In this document: positions 22,479-33,657 of the stretch, piece after piece
How the letters are laid out: each line of letters opens with the position of its first letter
Position numbering within the stretch: the stretch's first letter is position 1
Assembly: GCA_025403435.1 (NCBI GenBank)
Contig: CM046351.1
Coordinates: 1,931,493-1,995,492, forward strand
Direction of reading: 5' to 3'
DNA from: Artocarpus heterophyllus
Lineage: Eukaryota > Streptophyta > Magnoliopsida > Rosales > Moraceae
DNA: 64,000 nucleotides
Notes under the pieces: model-generated
Seen by the model: only the letters and a program-made list of their open reading frames with translations
Told to the model about the DNA's origin: nothing
Databases searched by the model: none
Translations under genes and position numbers: made by a program

Positions 22479-23917
22479 GATGAGATGAAAGAAGAGTAAA
22501 TAGAAAGGAGAAATTAAGATAGTAAATTGCAGAATCCTAGAATTCCTTCTTCTTTTAGAGAAAAAGAAGAATTTCTAATGAAAAAGAAGAGGATTTGCGA
22601 TTTAGAGAGAAAATAACAAATTAAGAGAGAAAAAGTGAACTCGGAGAAATAAGCTCCTATGCACAGTAAACGTATATGTAAACAATGATTAAACCACTGT
22701 ATATGACACGTATAGAAACCACGTGGGAGAGACAGTGTGAATCAAACTGATTTAGGATTTGAACTAGGCCCAAATGTTCTTAGTTGAAAATGGTTAGGTT
22801 GTTTCGGGCCTTAACACATTTGGAACGAGTTAAATAACAAACATAAAATTGAAAACCAATTCGTATGAATCTTAAACCCAATTCAAAGCCCACTATAGAT
22901 AAAGTTAACTATAAACAACAAATCTAATTTAACTACAACAAGGATCTTCCTGAATGATCCAGCAACTCAAATAATTTTGTTTTAATCAAAACCTTATTGA
23001 ACAATGCATACACCCATATGTTATTCCTAATACTCAACATCTATCAATGGATTCATCATCATTGCTACCAAGGGTTTAGAATGTGACTAACCTTGAAATC
23101 AATACGATTTACGTCTTTCAACATAGACCATATCAATGAACAAAGACACTAGATGTTACTACTTAAAAACATCTACAATCCCCACAATTCTACTCATACA
23201 ATATATAATTTCCTCATATAACAAAACCTTAGGTAACCAAAAGATTCACTGATACACTTAAATACAATGTACGTAACGAAATATTCCAATTTTGAGATTC
23301 ATGCATTCTAGACTTTACACAGTCTCAACAGACCAAAAGTCTAACATTTATCTCTCTCAAGATTCAATACCATGATTCCCAACTTATATCATATTCCTCA
23401 AATATATAGAACTTTTAAGAAAAGTTATTGACACTTGTGTGCTCCATCGAATCCACACATAATCATTACTTAGGTTTGAATCAATTACGAAAAATTTGAC
23501 ATATCTATGTCAAACTTTAAAATCAATAAATCAAGCCTTATATTTCTTATTGTTTTTCACGAGACAAAAGGCTCTTAAATCCTCTTATCTATACGAATTT
23601 CTCATCGTTTATACGAATTAGATATGCTTATAGATTCAAATATTATACGAATCTCTCATAAGCATTCTACTTATAAACTCATTCCATATAATTATCATTC
23701 CCTCATAACTATTAATACTTTCCTTCTATGTAATTATTGTACTCATATAATCATTAGTATTTTCATTCTATGGCCTTTCCATGTTACATCCTTCTAGACT
23801 GTATAAATCAATGTGAAGGTTCATTTTGATGATGACAATAAAAATTCAGCTTCAAAACCATCTCAAAAATATATTTTTTTAAAATGGTGCTACACTCCCT
23901 AGGTTAACCGAACCTAG
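22479..23917 (-). other. Long non-coding leader of the nested element
   Basis: About 1.4 kb between the primer-binding site and the first ORF. It is A/T-rich with no ORF or domain recognised on either strand. Gag-pol would normally occupy this place. A packaging signal might lie here, but none can be pointed to. Confidence 0.5.
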
Positions 23918-23929
23918 GCTCTGATACCA
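23918..23929 (-). other. Primer-binding site (initiator-Met tRNA) of the nested element
   Basis: The minus strand reads TGGTATCAGAGC, seven bases from the 5' LTR border at 23937. It is identical to the outer element's site, which fits use of the same replication machinery. Confidence 0.9.
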
Positions 23930-23936
23930 AAAATTC

Positions 23937-26453
23937 TGTAACGCCCCTATATGGGGGTTAACAGTTTTTAATGAGATAAAATAAAAATAAATAATAAAAG
24001 TAAAACCTTAAAAACAAAATTTGCCCGGGACTTAAATGAAAACTCCCAACTCAAAAATAAAAATATAAACAACAAATAAACCACAGTTTTAATGTAGCAC
24101 CTTAAATTTAATAATATAAACTGTTGTCATCATCATTTTAACCCTCAACACATTATAATACAGTCACAGAAAGTAACAATTAATGCTTACATTATCATGA
24201 AGAACATTCTCAATGATTGAAGCAGTCCCAATGTAATATAGCTACATCACTTCCTCAACTATATTTCTCGTAGCCACCTCACACTTAGTGAGTCCTGAAA
24301 AGATATAAACATAAGGGTATGAGCAACACTATGCTCAGTAGAGAAAGCCATTACCCACCTTTAGGTTTTTATCATTACCACATTAAAATCTGCATGGTTA
24401 GTAAGTTACATCATATTCCAGATTATGAGGTTTATTATGATCACATCTTATGGATACCGTAGTTAATCGTTACCAAGTGTCATAATTACACATTTATACA
24501 AATATTACCAATCATCATTGTTCCTAGGTATCCATATTAAATTGAGTATCACTCAACTCATCGAAACCCAAATGGGCGCACTTGATCACCCTATAAACAT
24601 TCCAAGGGTGTTCCGGTGAGGGGACATCAAGCCCCGAGTCCTCACCAAATCAATTCCTGTACAGTGTGTTCTGGGACTTTCAACCCAAGGAAGCGTCATC
24701 ACCTTTCCCCTATTTTACCTTTTAGGGTATTCATGCCCAAGGACGTAACCGTCGCCCTTTTCATGTCTCACAATTTCTCTATATTAAATCATTATTAATA
24801 GAGTTAATTTTTCTAACCATGCTTCTCAATTTATAACATGTGTCAATTCATTATGTTCCTCGCCGTACAATACAAGACGAGTCCATGTCATAGTTTCATA
24901 TGTGATACACATATAATATCAGTTCAACATAGATATATATATATATTGCAGCAAAACAATCAATTTTAATTCTATAAAAACCTCACAAAAGATGAGTAAT
25001 AGAATCCCTACCTTTCAAGCTTATCAACAGTCTCTTAATCCTGGAATCAATTAACGTTAGCTCCATACTCCCTTGATCTTGAACTCCAAGCAAAACAGAT
25101 CCAGTTGTATCTCGCTGTATCTACGAAGCATCCTCTGTAGTGCTCCTCGAGCGACTATGAATGGCTAGGAATGCTTCCTGAAGATCATACATTCTTGAAA
25201 ACGTCATTCTGGACTCCGATACTGCTGTTTGAATCGCCTCGATTCGCGTGCAGTCGGTACCGGATGATTTTCATCGGAGTGGAATTTGCTCGAACGGAGG
25301 TCACCATTGCATCCAGAGCATCGAAACGAGTCAGGAGGCGGTCTCGGATCTTCGATCGGAGGTCCGGATCACAAAATCCCATTTTGGCCTTTGACTGGCC
25401 GTTGACCGGCGTTGACCGGCGTTGACCGGCGGCGGTTGGCTCCGTTGAGGGCTGAGCTCGAGCCTACCCCCCCTAAGTCGACCCTTCTGAGTTCAATGGT
25501 GACGTCAATTTCATTCAATTTTGCCTCCATCAGCACAAATCGAAGAGCGGATCCTCGGCCAAAACCGGTGGCTCGGGCGGTGGATCTTCGCCAGCGTTTG
25601 GCCCAAATTGGCTTGGGCATTTCCTTCTCCGTGGTTGTCTGAGCATATTGGTGGCGGTGGTGCACCACACCGCTGCGTAGAACGGCAGCCCGAAGCTCCT
25701 CACGGCGGCGCACAAAGGCGGAGGCCGATCGTGGTCCTCCGGCGGAGTTCTCATGAAATTGAGGGTTGGGAAAGCTTCACCGTGCATCACTGAGTGTTTT
25801 GCCTCAGTCAATTTTGGGGAAGAAGGTCGGTAACGGTGGCGACGGTGGTTGCTGCGGCGGTGGACGGCGTCGGTCTTCAAACTCCGGTGGGCGGCGGCTG
25901 TGGCGTGAAATTGGAAGGCGCTTCTCACTCCTCGTCGCCGTCTGAGTCGAACGGTGGGGGCGGTGTCGATTACCGTCATCGGAGGCGGCGGGATCGAGGG
26001 TGGTGCAACGGCGGCAAGAAGCGACTCCGACGAGGCTTCTCCGGCCAAAATCGAGGGGCATCACCTGCTGCATTTTGTTCTACTCATTGAGCTGAGTCTA
26101 TAGACACCAAGATCGTGTTGATCGGTGCTCGGACGGTGAAGAAATCACGTTGGAAAAGTACTGTGTTTCGGCGGCTTCAACCGGCGCGTGTGTCCTCCTC
26201 CGGCAGTGTTTTGGGCTGCTCGGCACACCGTTGGACTCGTCTTGACGAGAGCTTCCCATTGGTGTGGGAGGTGTCGAAAACGGATGTCGAAATCTCAGAC
26301 GATATTTGAGGGGAGAGAGAAAATTCTAGAGAGAGAAAGAGGAGAGAGAAAGTCTCGAGTTTTGTGATATTTTCTGTTTTTTTTTTTTTATATATATATA
26401 CTAAAAATTAATCTAATTACCTTAATACCCTTAGGGGAATAACGGGTGTCACA
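23937..26453 (-). repeat. Right (5') LTR of the nested element
   Basis: A 2517-bp LTR, nearly identical to 17170-19701. Differences seen include single-base changes near 24017, 24213, 24706, 25231, 25646 and 25978, loss of one 12-bp GTTGACCGGC-type unit, and changes in the terminal T/AT run near 26380-26395. Confidence 0.93.
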
Positions 26454-28038
26454 GAAATATCATTTTTCTTTTCCTAGGCAAACCATAATATCACCACCGT
26501 AGTGGCCCAACTGGGTTTCGGGACCTGCCCCCAAGGTCGATCGCTACACGACCCGATCTCTGATATGGCATCATGCCTATATGTTTATTATCATCATCAT
26601 TCAAAACCCAATTACCGAGTGTTGTCATTTACATTCATTATGAAGTTCATTTCAGATCACGGTATATTAAAATATAACCGATAAATTCATTTTCAAACAA
26701 TCGTTGAAAACATTTTAATAAAAATCCTTTTCAAAGCCAAATCATTTCAAAACCAGACTACCAAAGAAATGGGATAGAAGTCCTACCTCAATACTCGTGC
26801 TGGTGCCCCACACCGTAATCTCGGTCCGCTATACGTTAGCTCCACGGAACCACGAACAATCCTAGATACAAACTAAGCCGATCAATATCTAGTTCGAGAT
26901 ATTCTATGTTAATAAATCATTTCATGATGTCCTAGTGTGCCATTTGTACCTTTAAAATCATTCTATAAGGTTAGAATTTAAATCAGGGTTCAAAACAGTG
27001 AAAACGGGTAAAAATCACAAAAATTTCCATGCCTCGGTCGGCCTGCCGGACTCCCTCCTTCAGCCTGCCGAACTGTACAGTTCGGCCTGCCGGAAGTCAG
27101 GTCCGGTCGGCCGGTCATTTCCCCAGGTTCGTCCTGCCGGACGGAAGAACACCGGCCTGCTGATCCCTGTTCCGGCCTGCCAAACTGGGAAAACCCAGAA
27201 ATTCCAGCCACGGGTTTCTCGATCCTCAAAATCCAAATCTTGATTCTAACTTGTTTTTCTCAAATCCCAAGCATAGAAAATAATCATAGTTGATAGAAAA
27301 ACATACTAGAACATGTTTGGACTCATTTAAACAAGATTTAAATTCAAAAATCTCAAAAATTTAAAAATGAGAAAATATGGAGAAAAATGAAAAATCTTGA
27401 ATTCAATCCGTTTTTCTTCAATCTAAGCTTAGATTCTAGTTGTTCTAAGTTCATTTAACTCAAATCCAAGGTTTTCTAGGCTTAAACGAACCTAGATTTC
27501 AAAAATACACAAAATTGAAAATTTTGGAAAAAGTTTAAAAATTTCAAAACTAACATCGAATCGAAACTTCAATCCGCGTCATCGGTTGCTAAATCACGTC
27601 CCCGAGCTTCCTCCTTGCTAACCCGAAGCTTGGATTCGAATTTGATTCAAAAATTTTGAGAGAGATAGAGAGAGAGAGAGAGATTGCCGAGAGATCAAGA
27701 GAGAGAGGAGAGAGAGAGTGAAATCGGGAGAGTGAGGAGAGAGGAGGGAAAAAGGAAATAAATAGAGAAAAACGGTGGACGGTTTTACTGTGCGAAAACC
27801 ATGTGCCGCCCACGGTTTTGTAAAACGGAGTATTTTTAACAATTTACAAATTGTTGTGTTTTAAAACTATAAACATCATTTTAAAACAATAGGAAATCAT
27901 TTGGATTCAACAAATTAACAAAACAACTAAAATTTCAAAATCCAACCCAATAATCAAATTAATGTTAAAACATTAATTATGGCACACTAATTTATCATTT
28001 ACATTACATTAACATTAAATAAATTTCGGGGCGTTACA
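26454..28038 (-). repeat. Right (5') LTR of the outer element, right part
   Basis: It resumes with the duplicated GAAAT (26454-26458), then ATCATTTTTC, and matches the left LTR through to CGTTACA at 28038. The GC-rich patch, including the palindrome at 27067-27086, and the GAGAGA tract are conserved. Confidence 0.92.
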
Positions 28039-28043
28039 AATTT

Positions 28044-28430
28044 AGACTTTGTCTTCTCCATTGCTGGTCGCGAATAAAGATTGCCAGTCGTGCTGCATTA
28101 ATCCTTAGAAATCTTCTTCTCCAGGACCAGAAGTGTTTGCTCATGATCGTGAGTCTCCGTTGCAGCTTGCAATAATTGTAGCTCTCAGGCTCCCACTAGG
28201 CCTTGTGATGATCACGTTAGTTGCTCCTCGTGGTGGAACAAATGGCCTCAAAGAAAGAGAAGAGCAAGAGAGAGGGGGAAAGGGGAGAGAAAATGTGCAT
28301 TAGAATATTTTTGCGAGATAAAGAAGACAAGGGATAATCTTAAATTTATTTAGTTTTGCACTTATTTGGCTTATCTATTAAAATTTTCTAAAACTTGGTC
28401 TACTTAGTGGTATAATCAGAAGGCTTGATT
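28044..28430. repeat. Tandem duplication, unit 2
   Basis: A diverged copy of 9298-9703, starting AGACTTTGTCTTCTCCAT straight after the element's AATTT duplication. Removing the retrotransposon would bring the two units head to tail. Confidence 0.7.
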
Positions 28431-29735
28431 TTTGTATGAAAAAACGAAGTCATTTCTATAATTAAATTTTTTAGGTGACCTTTTTCTCAAATTTTTTCGT
28501 ATAATTTAGCTTAGATCCCTCGTCCTCCCTTTTCCATCTATACATTTTCTAAGGAAACTTTTTTTATTATATAAATATAACATATATAGTTTGTTTTATT
28601 AATTAGGAATATACAAATTGAAAATTTGGCAATAATCGCACCTAACCAAGATATTTGTGATGGGAGTTACTTGAGAAAACATTCCTGCTTTAGCTACCAT
28701 TGCCTTTTGCTTTCCTTATTATTATTGTTATTATTATTATTATTATTATATTTTCTTTTTTCCACCAGAACATGAAAAACATGGAAAAAGGCTAAATGTG
28801 TACATCATCCGTGATCAAGGGGTTCCCATTAACGGACTTTTCCATGATCACATTAATTGGCATTGAAATTTTTTTCCATTTCATGTTGCTTTTGAAGTGG
28901 GTAGCCTGGAGGCTCCCCATATATGAATATGATAGGCATCATGATCTTTCAATTTCAAACAAACTGTATCACCTGTCATTTTTTTCCTTGCACATTAAAA
29001 TAATTGGAAACTCACATGCGGCAATAATAATAATAATAATAAATATATACCATAAACGATGTTGTCAATCTAAAAATATAGACCCGCAAACCAAACAAAG
29101 AGCGGTGCACCACCACCAATAAGTTCAAAGATATAAAAGTCAATAATTCAAAAAAAACATAAAAATATATAAACAGAAAGCATATGGAATTCACCAATAG
29201 TTATGTAAATTTATCGAGTGTATTAAATGTGTTAGCACGTATCCATCCTGTTTATTTCCATATTATTCGTACCAACTTATTTATGTCCTAAATAATAAAT
29301 CTATTGTTTAAACCTGTTTATCTTGCGTTATTTTTATACCGTATTGTCATGATGTGCCCGACATTATTGGCCCTAGAGAGATAGGATTATGCAAAGAAGA
29401 TGACATTGGATTAAAACTATTGCTTTACTTATTGACGTCAACTAAGTCATCCTTTGGGAAGGTTTTATCTCCTACTCAATGGCCTACCAGTTGTTTCCTC
29501 TAAATGTTTAAGAGAGTGGTTAACCTCTGGTAATATTAAAGGAGTGTTTTTTAGAGCGGTTAGAACTGAAAATGTTAGTTTGACTATGACATGTGAAAAA
29601 TTTATAATGTAACAATTTTTTTTTTATTGCAGTTGTTGAAAGCTTTATATTGTTTGTTTGTTGGAACTGAGATACCAAATAGAAGCTAATTCCTTAACTT
29701 GTTTTTTTCTTCAATCTCTGTTTCTCTCCTTTTTA
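28431..29735. other. AT-rich intergenic DNA with microsatellites and a MITE
   Basis: No gene recognised. A (TTA)n microsatellite lies at about 28718-28750 and an (ATA)n run at about 29023-29045. A MITE related to the one at 7909 lies at about 29548-29690 (interior motif AAAGCTTTATATTG and a TTGGAACTGAG end). Confidence 0.45.
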
Positions 29736-30400
29736 ACTTAAAATTAGCGTTAGCGTGTTTCATAATATGATGCTTGGTATTAACGATACCAATCTTAAAC
29801 AAAATTCTAAAAGAAATTAACCAGAACCATAATATATATAACGAAGACTAGATATATTTTTTTTTTTTTTCCTTTTCTACATTTCAATCAATTTATACAT
29901 ATCGCAAGACAAAAGTCACCTTTGGTTTTTTTCATTTCACTGTCGCTTAGAAATTGATGAAAGCAGTGAAACACGTTGTGGCATGTTTTCATATCAAGAA
30001 TGGAAATGTCTCCCTAAAGACCTTCATTATTGTTGAAGATCAAGGTTTGAAACGGCACCTCAAGGCATAAAAACAAACATATGTATAATATTAGGAAATG
30101 ATATGATAATTATTATTTGAAAAAAATAACATTCTTGAATTCACACGAACCTAGCACACTTAACCTACGATTTCGCTACAAAAATAACTTGTTTTTTGGG
30201 TTCGAATAAAGTGTCGAAGGTTAAGCGTAAACCCCTTCATAGTCAAACAAGCTATGCTCATATAAACATATATATAGACACACATACACAAATATGATAT
30301 ATAACTTTGTCACATCAAGGGAACCAATGATATTATTTAAGTTTATGATCAAAGTGTTAAGACCTAATATAAGTAATTATGTCACGTAATGGGAACTAAA
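29736..30400. repeat. Duplicated MLO upstream block, copy A (main part)
   Basis: This block and its continuation at 33585-33621 match 36956-37745 with clear divergence. Shared landmarks are GAAATTAAC(C)AGAA, TAGAAATTGATG(G)AAGC, AACAAGTTTTTTGGGTT-type sequence, and AATGGGAAC followed by AA. It is one unit of a tandem duplication lying 5' of the right MLO gene and split by two insertions. Confidence 0.6.
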
Positions 30401-32913
30401 TGTGACACCCAAGCATTTTTAGTATATTAGAAATGTAATAACTTAAGGATTAAGTTAAGCAGAAATATATGTCACAAGGATTTTCGTTTAATCCAATTTC
30501 TATGATAAAGTCTATAAAAGAAAAAAAAAAAAACAGGATTTTTAAGGATAAAATCATGCCATAGCCTTAAATAAAGAAGAAAGGATATGAAAATAAGCTG
30601 AAAAGCTTAATTGTTGCAAAATGTATTACAACAAATGTTAAGACAAAAATGTAGTTTAAGAAAAATACTATAGAATAATATGAAAAATTATACAGTATTA
30701 AAATAATACAGTGCAATGAAGTACACTGATAAAGTTATGTTTTAAAATGGGTTTAGAAAATTAAAATGGGTTTCGAAGGTTTTCTAAAATCCGTCAAGGA
30801 CAAAGTGGTCATTTTGTGAAAATGACCAGAAAGGACCCAAAACGCCCGATGTTGGAAAGCGCTTTTTAGCAGGAATATTTTTAATAACATGCAAGAAATG
30901 AGAGGAAAAGTTAAGCAAAAAGTTTACAAGTTACGAACTTGACGAAAAACCTTTTAAGGGTAAAATTGTCATTTTTGAGAAAACGGCTAAAATGAAGTTG
31001 AATACTCCAAATTAGCAAAATGCTCTTAGATGAAAAATGATTCCATGATATGTTAAGTAACCAAACTGTCACATGAGGTAGGAAATTTAATAAGGGATGT
31101 TCAAGTAAAAGAAAGATAACCTGGTAAGTTACAAAGTTAAGTAAAGAAAAAGGTAACCCAATGGGTTATGGAGTAAGTAAAAAAAGTGATAACCCGATGG
31201 GTTACGGAGTTAAATAACGGGAAAGGTAGCCCCGATAGATTACAAAGCAAAGTAAAAGAAAGTAAACTGATAGAATACAAGTTATATAAAAAAGAATGAA
31301 CGATTAATGATTAAGTTCTATTATTAATTAAGCAGATTGATAATATGAAAAGTTAACTAATAAGTCAGATGTCGTATGATCAGGACACAGAAGCCTACTA
31401 ATGAAAGGAAAAAGAAGGAAATGGGAATGTTAGGGCTATAGACAGGTAAGTTCAAACCTCACCTACAGCATGAAGTAAATGATTTTCAAATGCATTTTAT
31501 ATGTTTGCAAATGTGTTTGCAAATGTAATACAAGTTGTTCTTAAAGAATATTTTCACTTATTATGCATAAAGTTTAAAGATTGAGTAAAAGTTTGCAATG
31601 TATTTACAATAATTATGTTTAAAGTACGTTTGCATTTTGTTAATGCATAATGTTTTATAGTTTAAGTTATAAGTTTTATGTTACATTTAGTATGCAATAA
31701 GTTTTACAGTACAAGTTCTGATTTACAATGTGTTTGCATATGATGTGATAGCATTCGTTATGCTTACTAAAGTAAAAAAGAAGGTAAAATAAAGATAAAA
31801 AGGAAGTGTCATACTAGCCTCCTTGTTATGAGGTACTAAAAGTAAAGTTAAAGTTGTGACCTCCTTGATGTGAGGTAATAAGTAAAGTTAATATTATGAC
31901 CTCAGTGTTTGATGGTCTCAAGTCTTCCACAAGGGAAGCATCATGTTTATAATCTCATGATTAATGATGTTGGTACGAACACTAAAGTTTATAAGATAGG
32001 AAAAGTTAAAGAACAAAGATAAAAAGTTAAAGTAAAGATAAAGAATGATCATAAGATGCTCATAATTGAATGATCATAAATGAGCATAAATGGAATCACA
32101 CATTTTAATTTTGCTTATATTCCTTTATTCAAAATGTTTATGTATTATGAAAAACATTCTGAGAAATGTTTATGAAAAACATTTTTACATTTTCAAGAAA
32201 AGGTTTATGAATGACATTTTATGAAAAATGTTGAAGAAATGTTTTATAAGAAAGACGTTTATACAAAATGTTTCAGAAATGTTTTATGAAAAAAAACGTT
32301 TATGAAAAACTTGTTAAGAGAAAAGTTTTTATGAAAAAAAAAAGCTTATAAAGCATGTTAAAACGACTTGTGAGATTATGTTTGAATTTACTGATCGAAA
32401 GTTTATTAAAAGTTCTTTCATTTTATAGGTAGCCCTATAGGTGACCAGTAGGACCTGTTTGAAGAGCGAAGTGCTGCAGAGAATAAATGCGAAGATTTGG
32501 GTATGGATATTACTACAGTAAGTTTCTACTGCTGAAAGAAAATGTTTTCCCATTATTTGATATAATGTTTTTAAAGTTTTAAGGAAATCAAAGTTTTAAG
32601 CAATGTTTTCAAAATTTTAAGATATATTTTACTAAATGTTTTATATAATTATAAAGTTAAGTTTAAAGCTATAATTCAATTTATGTATCTTATTAAGTTT
32701 TAAGAAACGATTTGACATAGTTTTAAAGTCAAGTGTTAAGCAATGTCTCAACTTAAGTTACAACAGAAGTCGCAACAACTTTTAAGTATTTTTTAAGGTA
32801 CGTGAAAAGGAAAGGAAAAGAAAAATTTTTTTTAGTATTTTCTTACTAAGTAAGTAAGATTAAAGTGATGTTTAAGAAAGTTAAGTGGCTGCCTGACAAG
32901 GCAAGGCGTCACA
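30401..32913 (+). mobile_element. Long solo LTR, copy 1 of a three-member family
   Basis: The ends are TGTGACACCC and GGCGTCACA. They are flanked by CTAAA (30396-30400) and CTAAG (32914-32918), a target-site duplication with one mismatch. No gag-pol or internal region is present. The interior is AT-rich with direct landmarks shared with 50325-54193, for example CCTCACCTACAGCATGAAGT, GGTGACCAGTAGGAC and runs of AAATGTTTATGAAAAAC. It is best explained as an LTR left after recombination, though a non-coding element is possible. Confidence 0.7.
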
Positions 32914-32917
32914 CTAA

Positions 32918-33584
32918 GGGTGTTTACAAATTGGATTTCATGGATTATGTATCAACTTGCAATCCAATCCAGAACTATCGAATTAGAAAAATATCGTTCC
33001 GGCCACAATCCGATCTAAAACTATTAGATTAAAAATATTCAATATGTTACTTATCAGATTTTGCAGATTGAATTTCATTGATTTTGCTAATTGAGTTAAG
33101 ACTTTTAACAATAAGAATATTGAAGGTCGTTTTTCAACATCAAGAATTAAAACATACCATAATGTAAAAATAGCTTAACAAAATTTAGTTTGTTACGGCC
33201 CACTTGATAAAATTGCTTGACGAAATCCAATTTATTACAACACGTTTGAGCTGGGCTATTTAAACAAAAATGTCAAAATAGCTGGAAATAAATTATATAA
33301 GCTCAATTGTCCAAAACTAAACCAACGAGACAAAATTTTTTTTTTTAGGAAACGTTTTATATAATTATGTATATTATTAAAATTAGACATAGATGATATA
33401 TACGTATCTACCTTTTCGGGTTTACATATGTCATGGATATAAAATTGCTTAATTTACAATCTAATCCATAATCTTCATATTGAGAAAAAGTTACCAATCC
33501 TCAAAACTCTTCTAAACCCAGTTTGGTTCAACAGATTGAACTGAATTGAACGAATTTTGCAAATTCATATATTCGTGAACACCC
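32918..33584. mobile_element. hAT-like MITE with GGGTGTT ends
   Basis: This 667-bp block starts GGGTGTTTACAAATTGGATT and ends ATATTCGTGAACACCC, so the ends are inverted repeats of the GGGTGTTCACGAAT kind. There is no coding content. The duplication at its borders is not clean, so the superfamily is tentative. Confidence 0.55.
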
Positions 33585-33657
33585 TCATGGGAACCAATAA
33601 TCTTGTATTTAAATTTTCTCCCTTTAAACTTAAAATTAGAGTGTTTCACACTATACG

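Larger units (their letters stand above)
17170..26453 (-). mobile_element. Young LTR retroelement without gag-pol, carrying a LOG-like and a Cys4 basic protein gene
   Basis: It is bounded by TGTAACGCCCC and GGGTGTCACA and flanked by GAAAT on both sides (17165-17169, 26454-26458). Its two LTRs differ by fewer than about ten substitutions plus a 12-bp repeat-number change by eye, so it inserted recently. The primer-binding site lies next to the right LTR, so it reads on the minus strand. The 4.2-kb interior shows no gag, protease, RT or integrase. It holds two uninterrupted ORFs (22478-21957 and 21352-20663) instead. It must have been mobilised by proteins from another element. Only one copy is in the window. 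Confidence 0.92.
9704..28038 (-). mobile_element. Ty3/gypsy LTR retrotransposon (outer element), split by a nested element
   Basis: The LTRs begin TGTCACGCCCCGG and end GGCGTTACA, and the whole is flanked by the 5-bp duplication AATTT (9699-9703 and 28039-28043). A primer-binding site complementary to initiator-Met tRNA next to the right LTR, and a purine-rich tract next to the left LTR, show that it reads on the minus strand. The domain order protease, RT, RNase H, integrase is that of Ty3/gypsy; the integrase tail suggests a chromovirus of the Tekay/Del kind. The coding frame is inactivated by stops. The right (5') LTR contains the nested element 17170-26453. By eye the two outer LTRs differ at clearly more sites than the nested pair, so this element is older. 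Confidence 0.93.
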
